NCBI GenBank assembly: GCA_017481945.1
Contig: JAFUOJ010000005.1
Location: 1 to 48,828, forward strand
Length of the DNA stretch: 48,828 nucleotides
Reading direction: 5' to 3'
From: Parabacteroides sp.
GTDB lineage: Bacteria > Bacteroidota > Bacteroidia > Bacteroidales > Tannerellaceae
The position numbers were made by a program, and so were the translations under genes. The notes beneath the pieces were generated by a model. That model saw only the letters and a list, made by a program, of their open reading frames with translations, was not told the DNA's origin and searched no databases. The first letter of the stretch is position 1. Every line of letters starts with the position of its first letter. Positions 18,287-26,691 of this stretch are shown piece by piece.

Positions 18287-18841
18287 TTACAGGAACAAAG
18301 TGAAGATGGATTTCTTCAGGACAGAAGCTATTTTCTCAATGGCTTTTGCGACGTGGATATTTATTGTTTTTACGGATATACCAAGCATTTCGGCAATCTC
18401 TTTATAAGGGACTTTCTCTATTTTGGCCAATATAAAAACCTCTTTACACTTAGGGGGCAAAGAGGCTATTGCGGAATTGATTTCTTCAATCTCTTGTTTA
18501 CTAATCATTTCCAAATCAGGAGATTGTACGAAGGGGACTTGGTAATCCTCAATCTCCTCAAAAGAGATATTTTTCTCTTGGTTTGACTTCCTTAAATACA
18601 GAATAGCTTGGTTACGAGTCATTGTTAACAGCCAGGCCTTTAAGGATTTAATAGTATCCAACTGGAAGCGGTTGTCCCATACTTTGACAAAAACATCCAT
18701 GACCACTTCTTCCGCTACTTCTCGTACTTCAACATATCCGAGAGCGAAGAAATATAGATCCTTAGCATACAAATCAACAAACCGGCGGAAGGCCTGCTGG
18801 TCTCCCTCCTTAATCGCTTGTATGTCTATTTTGGGATACAT
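18287..18841 (-). CDS. ECF-type RNA polymerase sigma factor
   Basis: 184 aa with sigma region 2 (about 10-80: FRRFVDLYAKDLYFFALGYV and VVMDVFVKVWDNR) and region 4 (about 125-178: LPPKCKEVFILAKIEKVPYK, then EIAEMLGISVKTINIHVAKA as the helix-turn-helix). This is the Bacteroidetes sigma-70 family 1 ECF type that pairs with FecR. It should direct transcription of the downstream SusC/SusD genes when released from the anti-sigma factor. A -7 box (18861-18868) is 20 bp upstream of the ATG. GTG or alternative starts are not needed. Confidence 0.94.
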   Translation of the reverse strand: MYPKIDIQAIKEGDQQAFRRFVDLYAKDLYFFALGYVEVREVAEEVVMDVFVKVWDNRFQLDTIKSLKAWLLTMTRNQAILYLRKSNQEKNISFEEIEDYQVPFVQSPDLEMISKQEIEEINSAIASLPPKCKEVFILAKIEKVPYKEIAEMLGISVKTINIHVAKAIEKIASVLKKSIFTLFL

Positions 18842-18860
18842 ATTTTTATATTTTTGTCCG

Positions 18861-18868
18861 CAAAAATA
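18861..18868 (-). promoter_or_regulatory. Promoter -7 box for the ECF sigma gene
   Basis: The minus strand reads TATTTTTG about 20 bp before the ATG at 18841. No clear -33 TTG; the metK terminator occupies the upstream sequence. Confidence 0.4.
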
Positions 18869-18869
18869 T

Positions 18870-18910
18870 AAAAAAGAGGGTATCTTGATGACTTAGATAC
18901 CCTCTTTTTT
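18870..18910 (-). terminator. Terminator after metK
   Basis: A 15-bp perfect stem (AAAAAAGAGGGTATC at 18870-18884, complement at 18896-18910) with an 11-nt loop, followed on the minus strand by a T-rich tract. It sits 27 bp after the metK stop. Confidence 0.88.
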
Positions 18911-18937
18911 TATTTTAACTTTTAAAACCGTTAGATT

Positions 18938-20224
18938 TTATAAACCAAAAATTTCTTTCACTTTGTCTACATAATCTAATTTCTCCCACGTGAACAGTTC
19001 TACTTCACAAACCGTAGGTTCCGGGTTGTAATGAGATGTAAATGTTTTAGTTACAATCTTCGGCTCACGTCCCATGTGACCATAGGAAGCAGTCTCTGAA
19101 TAGATAGGATTGCGCAGTTTCAAACGCTCTTCGATTGCTTTCGGACGCATATCAAAAAGATTCCATACTTTTTCGGCAATTTCTCCATCAGTCATATTTA
19201 CATTGGCACGTCCGTATGTGTTTACAAAGATATTCATCGGTTTAGCGACTCCAATAGCATAAGAAACCTGTACTAAGATTTCATCTGCAACCCCTGCTGC
19301 TACCAAATTCTTTGCAATATGACGAGCTGCATAAGCGGCTGAACGGTCTACTTTAGATGGGTCTTTCCCTGAGAATGCACCTCCACCGTGTGCTCCTTTT
19401 CCTCCGTATGTATCTACAATAATCTTACGTCCGGTTAAACCTGTATCTCCATGAGGACCTCCGATTACAAACTTTCCGGTTGGGTTCACATGATAAATAA
19501 TGTGTTCGTTGAACAATGCCTGTACATGGGCAGGATATTTTGCTTTCACACGCGGAACTAAGATATTCTTGACGTCTGCCTCAATCTTTTCCTGCATAGC
19601 CTTGTCAGCCTCTTCTTGAGACATTCCTTCAGCCAAGATAAATTCATCATGTTGTGTAGATACTACAATCGTATCAATGCGTAACGGTTTGCCGTTATCA
19701 TTATACTCAATTGTCACCTGACTTTTGGCGTCTGGACGTAAGTAGGGCATTAACTGGCTCTCGTTTTTACGAATCTGCGCTAATTCCCATAACAAACTGT
19801 GTGAAAGGTCTAAAGCTAATGGCATATAATTAGCCGTTTCATTGGTTGCATAACCGAACATCATACCTTGGTCGCCGGCTCCCTGATTATAAGGATCTTC
19901 ACGTTCTACACCACGGTTGATGTCACCACTTTGTTCATGGATTGCAGAAAATACACCGCAGGATTTGGCTTCAAACTGATACTCGCTTTTTGTGTATCCA
20001 ATCTTTTCAATCACACTGCGGGCTACATCCTGAACATCTACATAAGTACTTGATTTTACTTCTCCAGCCAAGACAACCTGTCCGGTTGTAACAAGGGTTT
20101 CGCAAGCAACTTTCGAATTCTTGTCATACGCCAAGAACTCATCCAGCAAAGCATCCGAGATCTGATCGGCTACTTTATCGGGGTGTCCTTCAGACACCGA
20201 TTCGGAGGTGAATAAATAACTCAT
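18938..20224 (-). CDS. metK: S-adenosylmethionine synthase
   Basis: 428 aa from the ATG at 20224 ([20 protein letters not shown]); an ATG six codons earlier is possible but the family starts here. His14, Asp16 and Lys17 of the ATP-binding loop are present, as are [29 protein letters not shown] and [19 protein letters not shown]. The longer (about 428-aa) form with an insertion after GPHGD-preceding strands is usual in Bacteroidetes. It makes SAM from methionine and ATP in the cytosol. Single-gene transcript with a leader of about 205 nt (promoter at 20437-20444), which is long and contains stable hairpins, so cis-regulation by SAM or a metabolite is plausible but unproven. Confidence 0.98.
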   Translation of the reverse strand: MSYLFTSESVSEGHPDKVADQISDALLDEFLAYDKNSKVACETLVTTGQVVLAGEVKSSTYVDVQDVARSVIEKIGYTKSEYQFEAKSCGVFSAIHEQSGDINRGVEREDPYNQGAGDQGMMFGYATNETANYMPLALDLSHSLLWELAQIRKNESQLMPYLRPDAKSQVTIEYNDNGKPLRIDTIVVSTQHDEFILAEGMSQEEADKAMQEKIEADVKNILVPRVKAKYPAHVQALFNEHIIYHVNPTGKFVIGGPHGDTGLTGRKIIVDTYGGKGAHGGGAFSGKDPSKVDRSAAYAARHIAKNLVAAGVADEILVQVSYAIGVAKPMNIFVNTYGRANVNMTDGEIAEKVWNLFDMRPKAIEERLKLRNPIYSETASYGHMGREPKIVTKTFTSHYNPEPTVCEVELFTWEKLDYVDKVKEIFGL

Positions 20225-20430
20225 TATTTCTTTTATGGGCAACTGGGACCGGGCAATGAACCGATGGGAATCCGTTTCCGAACGGATGATTATCCGATTT
20301 CCAATTGACGGTTAATAAATAAATCGAGATTGATGAGGGAGATTATGCTCGCCGAACGGCGGTAAAAAGTGTTGTTTTTTAGCATTTTTTCCTGTGGTTG
20401 CAAGCAATACAAATCTATCCACATCAATTT
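20225..20430 (-). promoter_or_regulatory. Structured 5' leader of metK, candidate regulatory RNA
   Basis: About 205 nt separate the predicted start of transcription from the ATG. Stems seen include ATCCGTT/AACGGAT with a 4-nt loop (20270-20287), and CGCC/GGCG with a GAAC loop (about 20350-20361). Other GC-rich pieces near the gene include GGGCAACTGGGACCGGGCAA (20237-20256). It does not match a SAM-I consensus I know; class unassigned. Confidence 0.4.
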
Positions 20431-20436
20431 CGGCTG

Positions 20437-20444
20437 CAAAAGTA
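20437..20444 (-). promoter_or_regulatory. Promoter -7 box for metK
   Basis: The minus strand reads TACTTTTG, fitting TAnnTTTG. No TTG lies 19-21 nt upstream. It sits between metK and the end of the folK operon. Confidence 0.5.
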
Positions 20445-20480
20445 CAACGAATTATACTTTTATACGATATGATTTATGAT

Positions 20481-20672
20481 TTATTTTTTCTTTTTTGTGT
20501 TACGCAGTGCTTTTTTATATTTAAAGCCGGCTTTCCATTTAGCAGAATCCGAGCCATGCGTTCCGCGTAGAAAGTCAGAAAACTTGATTTTCTTCTCTCC
20601 GGTGTTTTCTTCTTTGGCTTTCTTCTTGAAAACCATACCACCGCCTGTCATTATTTTTTCAATATCATTCAT
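20481..20672 (-). CDS. Small basic protein, conserved-looking, function unknown
   Basis: 63 aa, strongly basic, ending in RNTKKKK, with a lysine-rich middle and the segment KIKFSDFLRGTHGSDSAKWK. There is no signal peptide or membrane segment. I do not recognise a named family. Support for it being real: its ATG overlaps the folK stop by four bases (ATGA), which indicates translational coupling at the end of the ftsX-folK operon. The charge suggests RNA or ribosome binding, but that is only inference. The plus-strand frame over the same bases looks like a shadow. Confidence 0.7.
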   Translation of the reverse strand: MNDIEKIMTGGGMVFKKKAKEENTGEKKIKFSDFLRGTHGSDSAKWKAGFKYKKALRNTKKKK

Positions 20673-21127
20673 AATCGTTCATTTAAATCCATTATACTTT
20701 CTTTGAATATTGGATGTTGTACAAAAGGTGCTATCTCCGCTAACGGCTCCATGACAAACTTACGTTCGTGCATAAGGGGATGGGGGAGTACCAACTCCGG
20801 CGTTTGAAGGACCTCGTCGTCGTAGAGTAAAATATCTATATCAATCATTCGGTCATGATAGGTCCCGTTGCTTTTCTCCGTCCGTCCTAACTCTTTTTCA
20901 ATCTGCTGTGTAACTACTAATAGCTCTTGAGGAGAATAGTCTGTATTTAGCTTTACGGCTGCATTCAGAAACCAGTTGTTTGACTCAAACCCCCAAGGTT
21001 CTGTTTCATAGAAACCGGAAAGGGCGAGAACATCTCCCACCCTTTCAGCTAACAGCGCAGCGGCTGTTATCAGATTGCGGCGCTTATTTCCAATATTGGT
21101 TCCTAACCCCAAATATGTAATAGCCAT
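20669..21127 (-). CDS. folK: 2-amino-4-hydroxy-6-hydroxymethyldihydropteridine pyrophosphokinase
   Basis: 152 aa, full length for HPPK. Family motifs are present: YLGLGTNIGNKRRNL at the N-terminus, SGFYETEPWGFESNNWFLNA, and the catalytic DRMIDIDILLYDD with its metal-binding aspartates, followed by LPHPLMHERKFVMEPLAEIAP. It transfers pyrophosphate from ATP to 6-hydroxymethyl-dihydropterin in folate synthesis. It lies 10 bp after queA in the same direction and overlaps the next small gene by 4 bp. Cytosolic. Confidence 0.97.
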   Translation of the reverse strand: MAITYLGLGTNIGNKRRNLITAAALLAERVGDVLALSGFYETEPWGFESNNWFLNAAVKLNTDYSPQELLVVTQQIEKELGRTEKSNGTYHDRMIDIDILLYDDEVLQTPELVLPHPLMHERKFVMEPLAEIAPFVQHPIFKESIMDLNERL

Positions 21128-21137
21128 AGTTCTTTTT

Positions 21138-22187
21138 TTACAAGATTAGCATGGCATCACCATAGGCACCAAACTTGTATTTTTCTTTCAAAGCGATATC
21201 ATAGGCGTTCATAACCAAATCATATCCACCGAAAGAGGCTGTCATCATCAACAAAGTAGACAGTGGCATGTGGAAGTTGGTAACCATGCTGGTAGCAACA
21301 CTGAAATCATACGGAGGGAAAATGAACTTATTGGTCCAGCCCTCAAACTCCTTCAAATGTCCGTCTGTACTTACAGCTGTTTCGATCGCACGCATGACAG
21401 AGGTACCTACTGCACAAATTTGACGGCCGTTATCTTTCGCTGTGTTTACTGTCTTGACAATGTCTGCATTTACTATCATCTGCTCTGAATCCATCTTGTG
21501 TTTAGTTAAATCTTCCACATCAATTTCGCGGAAGTTCCCTAAGCCAGAGTGTAGTGTCAAATAGGCAAACTGACAGTCTTTTATTTCCAAACGTTTCATC
21601 AATTCACGACTGAAATGAAGTCCGGCAGCCGGTGCAACAACAGCTCCCTCTTCAGTTGCAAATATATTTTGATACCGTTCTTCATCTTCTGGTTCTACTT
21701 CACGTTCGATGTATTTAGGAAGTGGGGTTTCTCCTAAAGCAAACAAAGCTTTCTTAAACTCATCGTGAGTGCCATCATACAAGAAACGCAATGTACGACC
21801 TCGTGAAGTGGTATTGTCAATTACTTCAGCAACCATAGCATCGTCTTCTCCGAAATAAAGTTTGTTACCAATACGGATCTTACGAGCTGGGTCCACTAAA
21901 ACATCCCATAAACGAAACTCTTCGTTCAGTTCCCGCAGCAAGAAAACTTCAATACGAGCTCCTGTCTTTTCCTTGTTTCCATATAAGCGAGCGGGAAATA
22001 CTTTTGTATTATTAAAGATAAACACGTCGTTTTCTCCATAATATCCTAGTATGTCCTTGAATATTTTATGCTCAATATCTCCCGTCTTGCGGTTAATAAC
22101 CATCAATCTGGATTCATCTCTATTCTTTGCAGGATGAAGAGCGATTAACTCCTGTGGTAAATTAAATTTGAATTTAGACAGTTTCAT
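21138..22187 (-). CDS. queA: S-adenosylmethionine:tRNA ribosyltransferase-isomerase
   Basis: 349 aa, the usual length. It contains [36 protein letters not shown], the AAGLHFS segment, [20 protein letters not shown] and the C-terminal [19 protein letters not shown], all QueA hallmarks. It builds epoxyqueuosine on tRNA using the ribosyl group of SAM. It is transcribed with truB upstream (41-bp gap) and folK downstream. SAM use gives a loose link with the neighbouring metK, but the two are separate transcripts. Confidence 0.98.
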   Translation of the reverse strand: MKLSKFKFNLPQELIALHPAKNRDESRLMVINRKTGDIEHKIFKDILGYYGENDVFIFNNTKVFPARLYGNKEKTGARIEVFLLRELNEEFRLWDVLVDPARKIRIGNKLYFGEDDAMVAEVIDNTTSRGRTLRFLYDGTHDEFKKALFALGETPLPKYIEREVEPEDEERYQNIFATEEGAVVAPAAGLHFSRELMKRLEIKDCQFAYLTLHSGLGNFREIDVEDLTKHKMDSEQMIVNADIVKTVNTAKDNGRQICAVGTSVMRAIETAVSTDGHLKEFEGWTNKFIFPPYDFSVATSMVTNFHMPLSTLLMMTASFGGYDLVMNAYDIALKEKYKFGAYGDAMLIL

Positions 22188-22228
22188 AATGTAATATCTG
22201 TTTTATTTATTTTTTATCATTCTTGTTA

Positions 22229-22927
22229 TCACATATCCGATGTAATATGTTCTTCTAAAAAAGTATCGATATCCTCTGGAGACATACATTTGTCTAACGT
22301 AATCTCTCCGATACGAGTCCGCTCGAGGGCCGTCAAATGAGCACCTGATTCTAATGCAACCCCAATATCACGTGCTAATGCACGAATGTAGGTACCTTTA
22401 CTACAAACGACCCGAATCTTGATGATCGGTAAGTTACATTCCAATAACTCTATTTCATCAATTACTAAGGTCTTTGATTTTAATTCCACCTCTTCTCCTT
22501 TACGCGCCAGTTCATACGCCCGTTTCCCCTCTATTTTGCAAGCGGAAAAAACGGGGGGTACTTGCTGAATGGTTCCAACAAAAGATTGTAGAACTTTCTC
22601 TACGGCGTCTCGAGTGATGTGTTCTGTAGGATAGACCGCGTCTACCTCTTTTTCCAAATCAAAAGAAGGAGTTGTCTCTCCTAATTTGAGAGTGGCAACG
22701 TATTCTTTGGTTTGGTATTGAAATTCATCAATTCTCTTAGTCGCTTTTCCGGTGCAAACGATCATTACTCCGGTAGCTAAAGGATCCAATGTCCCCGCAT
22801 GCCCGACCTTTATCTTTTTGACTTTTAATTTCCGTGATAGTTTATAACGGAACTTGTTGACTAAGTCAAAAGATGTCCACGTTAAAGGTTTATTAAAGTA
22901 TAATACTTCTCCTGCGATAAAATCCAT
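22229..22927 (-). CDS. truB: tRNA pseudouridine(55) synthase
   Basis: 232 aa, the short TruB form without a long C-terminal PUA extension. The catalytic motif GHAGTLDPLATGVMIVCTGK has the nucleophile Asp48. Other family segments are FNKPLTWTSFDLVNKFR, QVPPVFSACKIEGKRAYELA and VVCSKGTYIRALARDIG. It converts U55 in the T-loop of tRNA to pseudouridine. The start is three bases after the uppP stop, so the two are co-translated; queA follows. This order (ftsX, DUF3098, uppP, truB, queA) is conserved in Bacteroidetes as I know it. Confidence 0.98.
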   Translation of the reverse strand: MDFIAGEVLYFNKPLTWTSFDLVNKFRYKLSRKLKVKKIKVGHAGTLDPLATGVMIVCTGKATKRIDEFQYQTKEYVATLKLGETTPSFDLEKEVDAVYPTEHITRDAVEKVLQSFVGTIQQVPPVFSACKIEGKRAYELARKGEEVELKSKTLVIDEIELLECNLPIIKIRVVCSKGTYIRALARDIGVALESGAHLTALERTRIGEITLDKCMSPEDIDTFLEEHITSDM

Positions 22928-22930
22928 ACC

Positions 22931-23731
22931 TTAATTTAATAATGTACAAGCAATAGTTACCAATCCGGCTATAGCACAATAGATAGCAAAGTAAATCAGT
23001 TTTCCTTTCTTTACAATGTTAATCATCCATTTGCATGCAAGACATCCGGAAATGAATGCTGCTAAAAATCCAACAACTAACGAAAGCGTTGGAATATATC
23101 CAGCGACCTCTTCCCCTTTCAGTGCCTTTAAAATATCTAATAAGGCTTCTCCTAAAATAGGTGGAATCACCATCAGGAAAGAGAATTGTGCCAGTTTTTC
23201 TTTGTTATTACCTAACAATAATCCGGTAGCAATCGTTGTACCCGAACGAGAAAGTCCCGGCATGACCGCACAAGCTTGTGCTAAACCAATGATGAAAGCG
23301 TCTTTTAAAGAAATATTTTCTTTTTGACGCGGTTTGGCATAATAAGAGAATGTCAAAAGAGTAGCAGTCAATAACAGCATACAACCTACAATCAATAATC
23401 CAGATCCGAAGATTTCTTCCACAGTATCCTTAAAGAACAAACCAACAATACCAATAGGGATCATGGAAACAAGAATATTGATTACATAACGAGTCTCTGC
23501 ATTCATTTGGAACTTGAATAGTCCGCGGAATATCCAATCTATCTCTTTCCAAAGAATAACTAAAGTACTGAATACGGTCGCCACATGGACTGTAATCGTA
23601 AAGGCCAAATTTTCCTCTCCTTCGATACCGAACAGAGCAGAACCGATGGCTAAGTGTCCACTACTGCTTACTGGCAGATATTCAGTCAGTCCTTGTATAA
23701 TGCCTAAAATTAAAGCTTCTAACCAACTCAT
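22931..23731 (-). CDS. uppP: Undecaprenyl-diphosphatase (bacitracin resistance protein BacA type)
   Basis: 266 aa polytopic membrane protein with the two family signatures: [13 protein letters not shown] near residue 17-29, with the catalytic Glu/Ser/His set, and PGLSRSGTT in the middle, plus about eight hydrophobic helices. It dephosphorylates undecaprenyl pyrophosphate to recycle the lipid carrier for peptidoglycan and polysaccharide synthesis. Its ATG overlaps the DUF3098 stop by 4 bp and its stop is 3 bp before truB, indicating a tightly packed operon. Confidence 0.98.
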   Translation of the reverse strand: MSWLEALILGIIQGLTEYLPVSSSGHLAIGSALFGIEGEENLAFTITVHVATVFSTLVILWKEIDWIFRGLFKFQMNAETRYVINILVSMIPIGIVGLFFKDTVEEIFGSGLLIVGCMLLLTATLLTFSYYAKPRQKENISLKDAFIIGLAQACAVMPGLSRSGTTIATGLLLGNNKEKLAQFSFLMVIPPILGEALLDILKALKGEEVAGYIPTLSLVVGFLAAFISGCLACKWMINIVKKGKLIYFAIYCAIAGLVTIACTLLN

Positions 23732-23970
23732 TCCGCGATCTCGTTCTTTTTGTTATTTCTGACTATACCCACAATCATTAATACGAAACCGATCAATGTC
23801 ACTACTGGAGCTACCACGATACGGCGACTGCTAAATATTTCCGGGTTGAAGCCGGTTGGGTCTTCTGAACCACCCCCACTCATTAATACAAAACCGATAG
23901 CAATAACGAAAACAGCTATCGCTATTAGTACAAAGTTTTCTTTTCCAAAAGCAAAATCTCTTTTAGCCAT
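23728..23970 (-). CDS. DUF3098 small membrane protein
   Basis: 80 aa with two hydrophobic helices (about 13-31, [20 protein letters not shown], and about 50-69, [20 protein letters not shown]) separated by a short loop containing [16 protein letters not shown]. This loop and the N-terminal [11 protein letters not shown] are characteristic of DUF3098, a family found next to ftsX in Bacteroidetes. Function is unknown; position between FtsX and UppP suggests a role near the division or cell-wall machinery. It lies 4 bp after ftsX and overlaps uppP. Confidence 0.92.
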   Translation of the reverse strand: MAKRDFAFGKENFVLIAIAVFVIAIGFVLMSGGGSEDPTGFNPEIFSSRRIVVAPVVTLIGFVLMIVGIVRNNKKNEIAE

Positions 23971-23974
23971 ATAC

Positions 23975-24853
23975 TTATATATAATATAATTTATCTACAT
24001 CCATACGTAAATACTTATTGACCGCAAAGACGGTGGCTACAATTGATAGGGAGATTCCTATTATTAAAATACCTACGTAAGCTATAATCAAAGCCTTTAT
24101 ATCCAATAGCTGAATAAAACCGGATAGTTCATTTTGTAAATAGAACAAAGCCCCAGTCAACATGAGAATGGCAAGAATAGAAGCGAAGAAGCCACTTACC
24201 ACATTATACCAAACAAAAGGACGACGGATGAAACCGGCAGTCGCACCGACTAATTTCATTGTATGGATTAAAAAGCGTTTGGAGTAAATCAATAAGCGTA
24301 TCGTATTCCCAATCAGAACAAAAGAGATAGTCATCAGAACTCCGGCCAAAGCCAATAATATTAAACTGACACGCTTCATGTTATCATTGACCATCTCCAT
24401 CATATCTTTCCGATAAAGTAAATCAGAGACAGAAGTATAGTTCTTAATCCTTTTCTCTATCATCTTTAAGCTATCCGGATTAGCGTATTGCGAATGTAAT
24501 TTAACTTCAATAGAGGCCTGAAGGGGATTAAAGCCTAAGAAAGTTTCAGGATTTTCACCAAGTTCCTCTTCTAATTCTTTGGCAGCTTGTTCTTTTGAAA
24601 TGTATTCAGTTGATTTAATAAAAGGTAAAGCCTTCAAGGTGCGCTGCATTTTCTTTATATCTGCCTCTTTCTGACTATCTTTCAATACGATTGAGAAAGA
24701 AATGTTCTCCTTTACATAAACAGAAAGTTTATTACCCAATAATCCAATCAAAAAGATTAATCCTAAAAGGAATAGTACCAAAGAAATACTTATAATAGAA
24801 GTCAACCGAGAATGAAAAAAAGAAACAGTCCCGACTTTTTTATTTCCAGCCAT
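23975..24853 (-). CDS. ftsX: Cell-division ABC transporter permease-like protein FtsX
   Basis: 292 aa with FtsX topology: one N-terminal membrane helix (about 18-40), an extracytoplasmic domain (about 45-165, containing KEQAAKELEEELGENPETFL), then three C-terminal membrane helices. With FtsE it controls peptidoglycan hydrolases at the septum. ftsE is not next to it, which is usual in this phylum. First gene of a six- or seven-gene operon. A weak -7-like sequence (minus strand TTCTTTTG, 24925-24932) lies about 75 bp upstream of the ATG and deviates from consensus at one base. Confidence 0.95.
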   Translation of the reverse strand: MAGNKKVGTVSFFHSRLTSIISISLVLFLLGLIFLIGLLGNKLSVYVKENISFSIVLKDSQKEADIKKMQRTLKALPFIKSTEYISKEQAAKELEEELGENPETFLGFNPLQASIEVKLHSQYANPDSLKMIEKRIKNYTSVSDLLYRKDMMEMVNDNMKRVSLILLALAGVLMTISFVLIGNTIRLLIYSKRFLIHTMKLVGATAGFIRRPFVWYNVVSGFFASILAILMLTGALFYLQNELSGFIQLLDIKALIIAYVGILIIGISLSIVATVFAVNKYLRMDVDKLYYI

Positions 24854-25002
24854 TAGTTGCTACCTTATTGTTATTAAATAAACCGCCGAGATACATACAG
24901 AGCATACATATCCCAATTTTTCTGCAAAAGAACAAATAAATTACGAAACAGGCACAAGTTTACATTTCTTTAACAAGAAAGTATTCTCAGAATGAAAACT
25001 AA

Positions 25003-25062
25003 ATTCTTCAACAAAAAATAGTAGCTTTTTAAAAGTTTAAGACTATTTTTCTGCTGAAGAAT
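25003..25062 (-). terminator. Terminator after miaB
   Basis: The core stem is AAAAATAGT (25014-25022) with ACTATTTTT (25042-25050), and a longer imperfect outer stem uses ATTCTTCA (25003-25010) with TGAAGAAT (25055-25062). It follows the miaB stop at 25073 and has T-rich sequence on the minus strand. Confidence 0.65.
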
Positions 25063-25072
25063 TTATTTCTAT

Positions 25073-26446
25073 TTACTCCTCTACCGGTTCCCCGAACAGC
25101 GTAGCTGAAGAGGCACGGTTGATGCGGACTTTGATAAACTGCCCCACATGGTAGTTCTTTTTATCAAAGATAACAACCTTGTTTTGACTGGTACGGCCAA
25201 ACAACTGTTCACGTGAACGTTTTGAAAAACCTTCAATCAGGACTTCAAACACTTTTCCTATATCACGCTTGTTGCTCTCCTCGGATAGCTGATTCTGTAA
25301 ATCTATCATACCTTGCAGACGACGAACTTTTTCCTCTTCACTTACAGTATCCGGAAGATGTTTTGAGGCGTATGTACCAGGGCGTTCTGAATATTTAAAC
25401 AAGAATGCACTATCATACCCAACTTCACGCATTAAAGAAAGGGTCTCTTGATAGTCCTCTTCTGTTTCAGAGTGGAAACCACAAAATAAATCTGTTGAGA
25501 TTGCACAATCAGGAATAATCCGACGGATGGCAGCTATTCTATCCAAATACCATTCTCGCGTATATTTTCGATTCATCACTTTCAATATACGAGAGCTACC
25601 GGACTGTGCCGGTAAATGAATCATTTTACAAATATTGTCATGGGCTGCAATCACACGCAACGTATCGTCACTCATATCTTTCGGATGTGAGGTTGTAAAA
25701 CGTACGCGCATTTGTGGTACTTCCTCTGCTACTTTTTCCAGCAGCATGGGGAAAGAAATTTTCTCTCCTGCGCTTTCAAATAAATAGGAGTTAACGTTTT
25801 GTCCCAAAAGAGTCACCTCTTTAAAACCTTTATCACGCATATCACGGATCTCGTTCAATATGCTTTCAATGTCCCGACTGCGTTCCCGTCCACGGGTATA
25901 AGGAACAATACAATAGGTACAGAAATTATTACATCCACGCATAATAGAGACAAAACCTGAGATCTGCATGCCTCCCAGTTTCAAAGGAATGACATCCTTA
26001 TAAGTTTCTTGGGTAGACAATTCGACATTGATTGCCTTTTCTCCCCGCTCAACAGCTCCCACTAAATTAGGTAAGTCCATATAAGAATCAGGACCAACCA
26101 CTAAATCAGCATGATGAACCTTAATTAAATCTTCTTTTACTCGCTCTGCCATACAGCCCAGTACTCCGATAATCAAAGATTTCTTTTTTCTTTTCAATGA
26201 CTGGAAATACTGAAGACGTCCGTAAATTTTTTGTTCAGCATTGTCACGTACAGAGCAGGTATTGACAAAAATAGCGTCAGCCTCTTCTATTTTGTCTGTC
26301 ATAACATATCCATCCATTTGCATGATGGAGGCAACTACTTCACTATCTGCCACATTCATCTGGCAGCCATAAGTTTCGATGAACAACTTTTTTTCTTCAT
26401 TAACAGCAGCGGATTTTAAGTCCACGCCCTTTTCTTGATTTTCCAT
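25073..26446 (-). CDS. miaB: tRNA-2-methylthio-N6-dimethylallyladenosine synthase
   Basis: About 457 aa from ATG 26446 (MENQEKGVDLKSAA); a longer frame to 26521 would include the promoter. It has the MTTase N-terminal domain (YGCQMNVADSEVV), the radical SAM [4Fe-4S] motif CNNFCTYC followed by IVPYTRGRERSR, and a C-terminal TRAM domain (about 390-457). It adds a methylthio group to i6A37 in tRNA using SAM and a second cluster. This is MiaB rather than RimO or MtaB, judged by the YTRGRERSR stretch and TRAM length. Monocistronic, with a promoter -7 box at 26479-26486 and its own terminator. Confidence 0.96.
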   Translation of the reverse strand: MENQEKGVDLKSAAVNEEKKLFIETYGCQMNVADSEVVASIMQMDGYVMTDKIEEADAIFVNTCSVRDNAEQKIYGRLQYFQSLKRKKKSLIIGVLGCMAERVKEDLIKVHHADLVVGPDSYMDLPNLVGAVERGEKAINVELSTQETYKDVIPLKLGGMQISGFVSIMRGCNNFCTYCIVPYTRGRERSRDIESILNEIRDMRDKGFKEVTLLGQNVNSYLFESAGEKISFPMLLEKVAEEVPQMRVRFTTSHPKDMSDDTLRVIAAHDNICKMIHLPAQSGSSRILKVMNRKYTREWYLDRIAAIRRIIPDCAISTDLFCGFHSETEEDYQETLSLMREVGYDSAFLFKYSERPGTYASKHLPDTVSEEEKVRRLQGMIDLQNQLSEESNKRDIGKVFEVLIEGFSKRSREQLFGRTSQNKVVIFDKKNYHVGQFIKVRINRASSATLFGEPVEE

Positions 26447-26478
26447 CTCGTTAATTTGTTTTAAAAATAAACTTTCTG

Positions 26479-26486
26479 CAAAAATA
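26479..26486 (-). promoter_or_regulatory. Promoter -7 box for miaB
   Basis: The minus strand reads TATTTTTG. It lies about 33 bp before the ATG at 26446 and nearly back-to-back with the divergent promoter at 26500-26530. Confidence 0.5.
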
Positions 26487-26499
26487 AATAGAAGAACTC

Positions 26500-26530
26500 T
26501 TGCATAGTTCAAATCTCGCACTTATATTTG
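26500..26530 (+). promoter_or_regulatory. Strong consensus Bacteroidetes promoter with no gene directly after it
   Basis: TTG (26500-26502) is followed after exactly 20 nt by TATATTTG (26523-26530), one of the best matches in the window. The next plus-strand gene (26692) has its own -7 box, and a terminator lies between. Confidence 0.7.
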
Positions 26531-26536
26531 CATTCG

Positions 26537-26613
26537 AAAAACGTAAATTTTTTCATAGTTAAGGTTTTGGTTAAATTGAGTAAGGGGGGCTGTGAAGTTC
26601 CCCTTATTTTTTA
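26537..26613 (+). ncRNA. Candidate small RNA, about 77 nt, divergent from miaB
   Basis: The predicted transcript starts about 7 nt after the promoter at 26500-26530 and ends at an intrinsic terminator (26581-26612). No ATG lies within it, so it should be non-coding. It does not resemble 6S, tmRNA or SRP RNA. Promoter and terminator are visible; expression is inference. Confidence 0.55.
26581..26612 (+). terminator. Terminator of the candidate small RNA
   Basis: TAAGGGG (26581-26587) pairs with CCCCTTA (26600-26606), 12-nt loop, followed by six T (26607-26612). On the plus strand there is no protein gene before it. Confidence 0.7.
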
Positions 26614-26659
26614 TCCTCATATATAAACATCCTTTCTTTCACTTCTAAATAATATTTCC

Positions 26660-26667
26660 TACATTTG
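26660..26667 (+). promoter_or_regulatory. Promoter -7 box for the 135-aa membrane protein gene
   Basis: TACATTTG, 24 bp before the ATG at 26692. No TTG at standard spacing. Confidence 0.45.
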
Positions 26668-26691
26668 AGGGTGCAAAAATAATGAAAGTTT

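Noticed and set aside
20225-20440. SAM-I (S-box) riboswitch before metK
   Set aside because: I could not find the conserved SAM-I core sequence; only a generic structured leader can be claimed.
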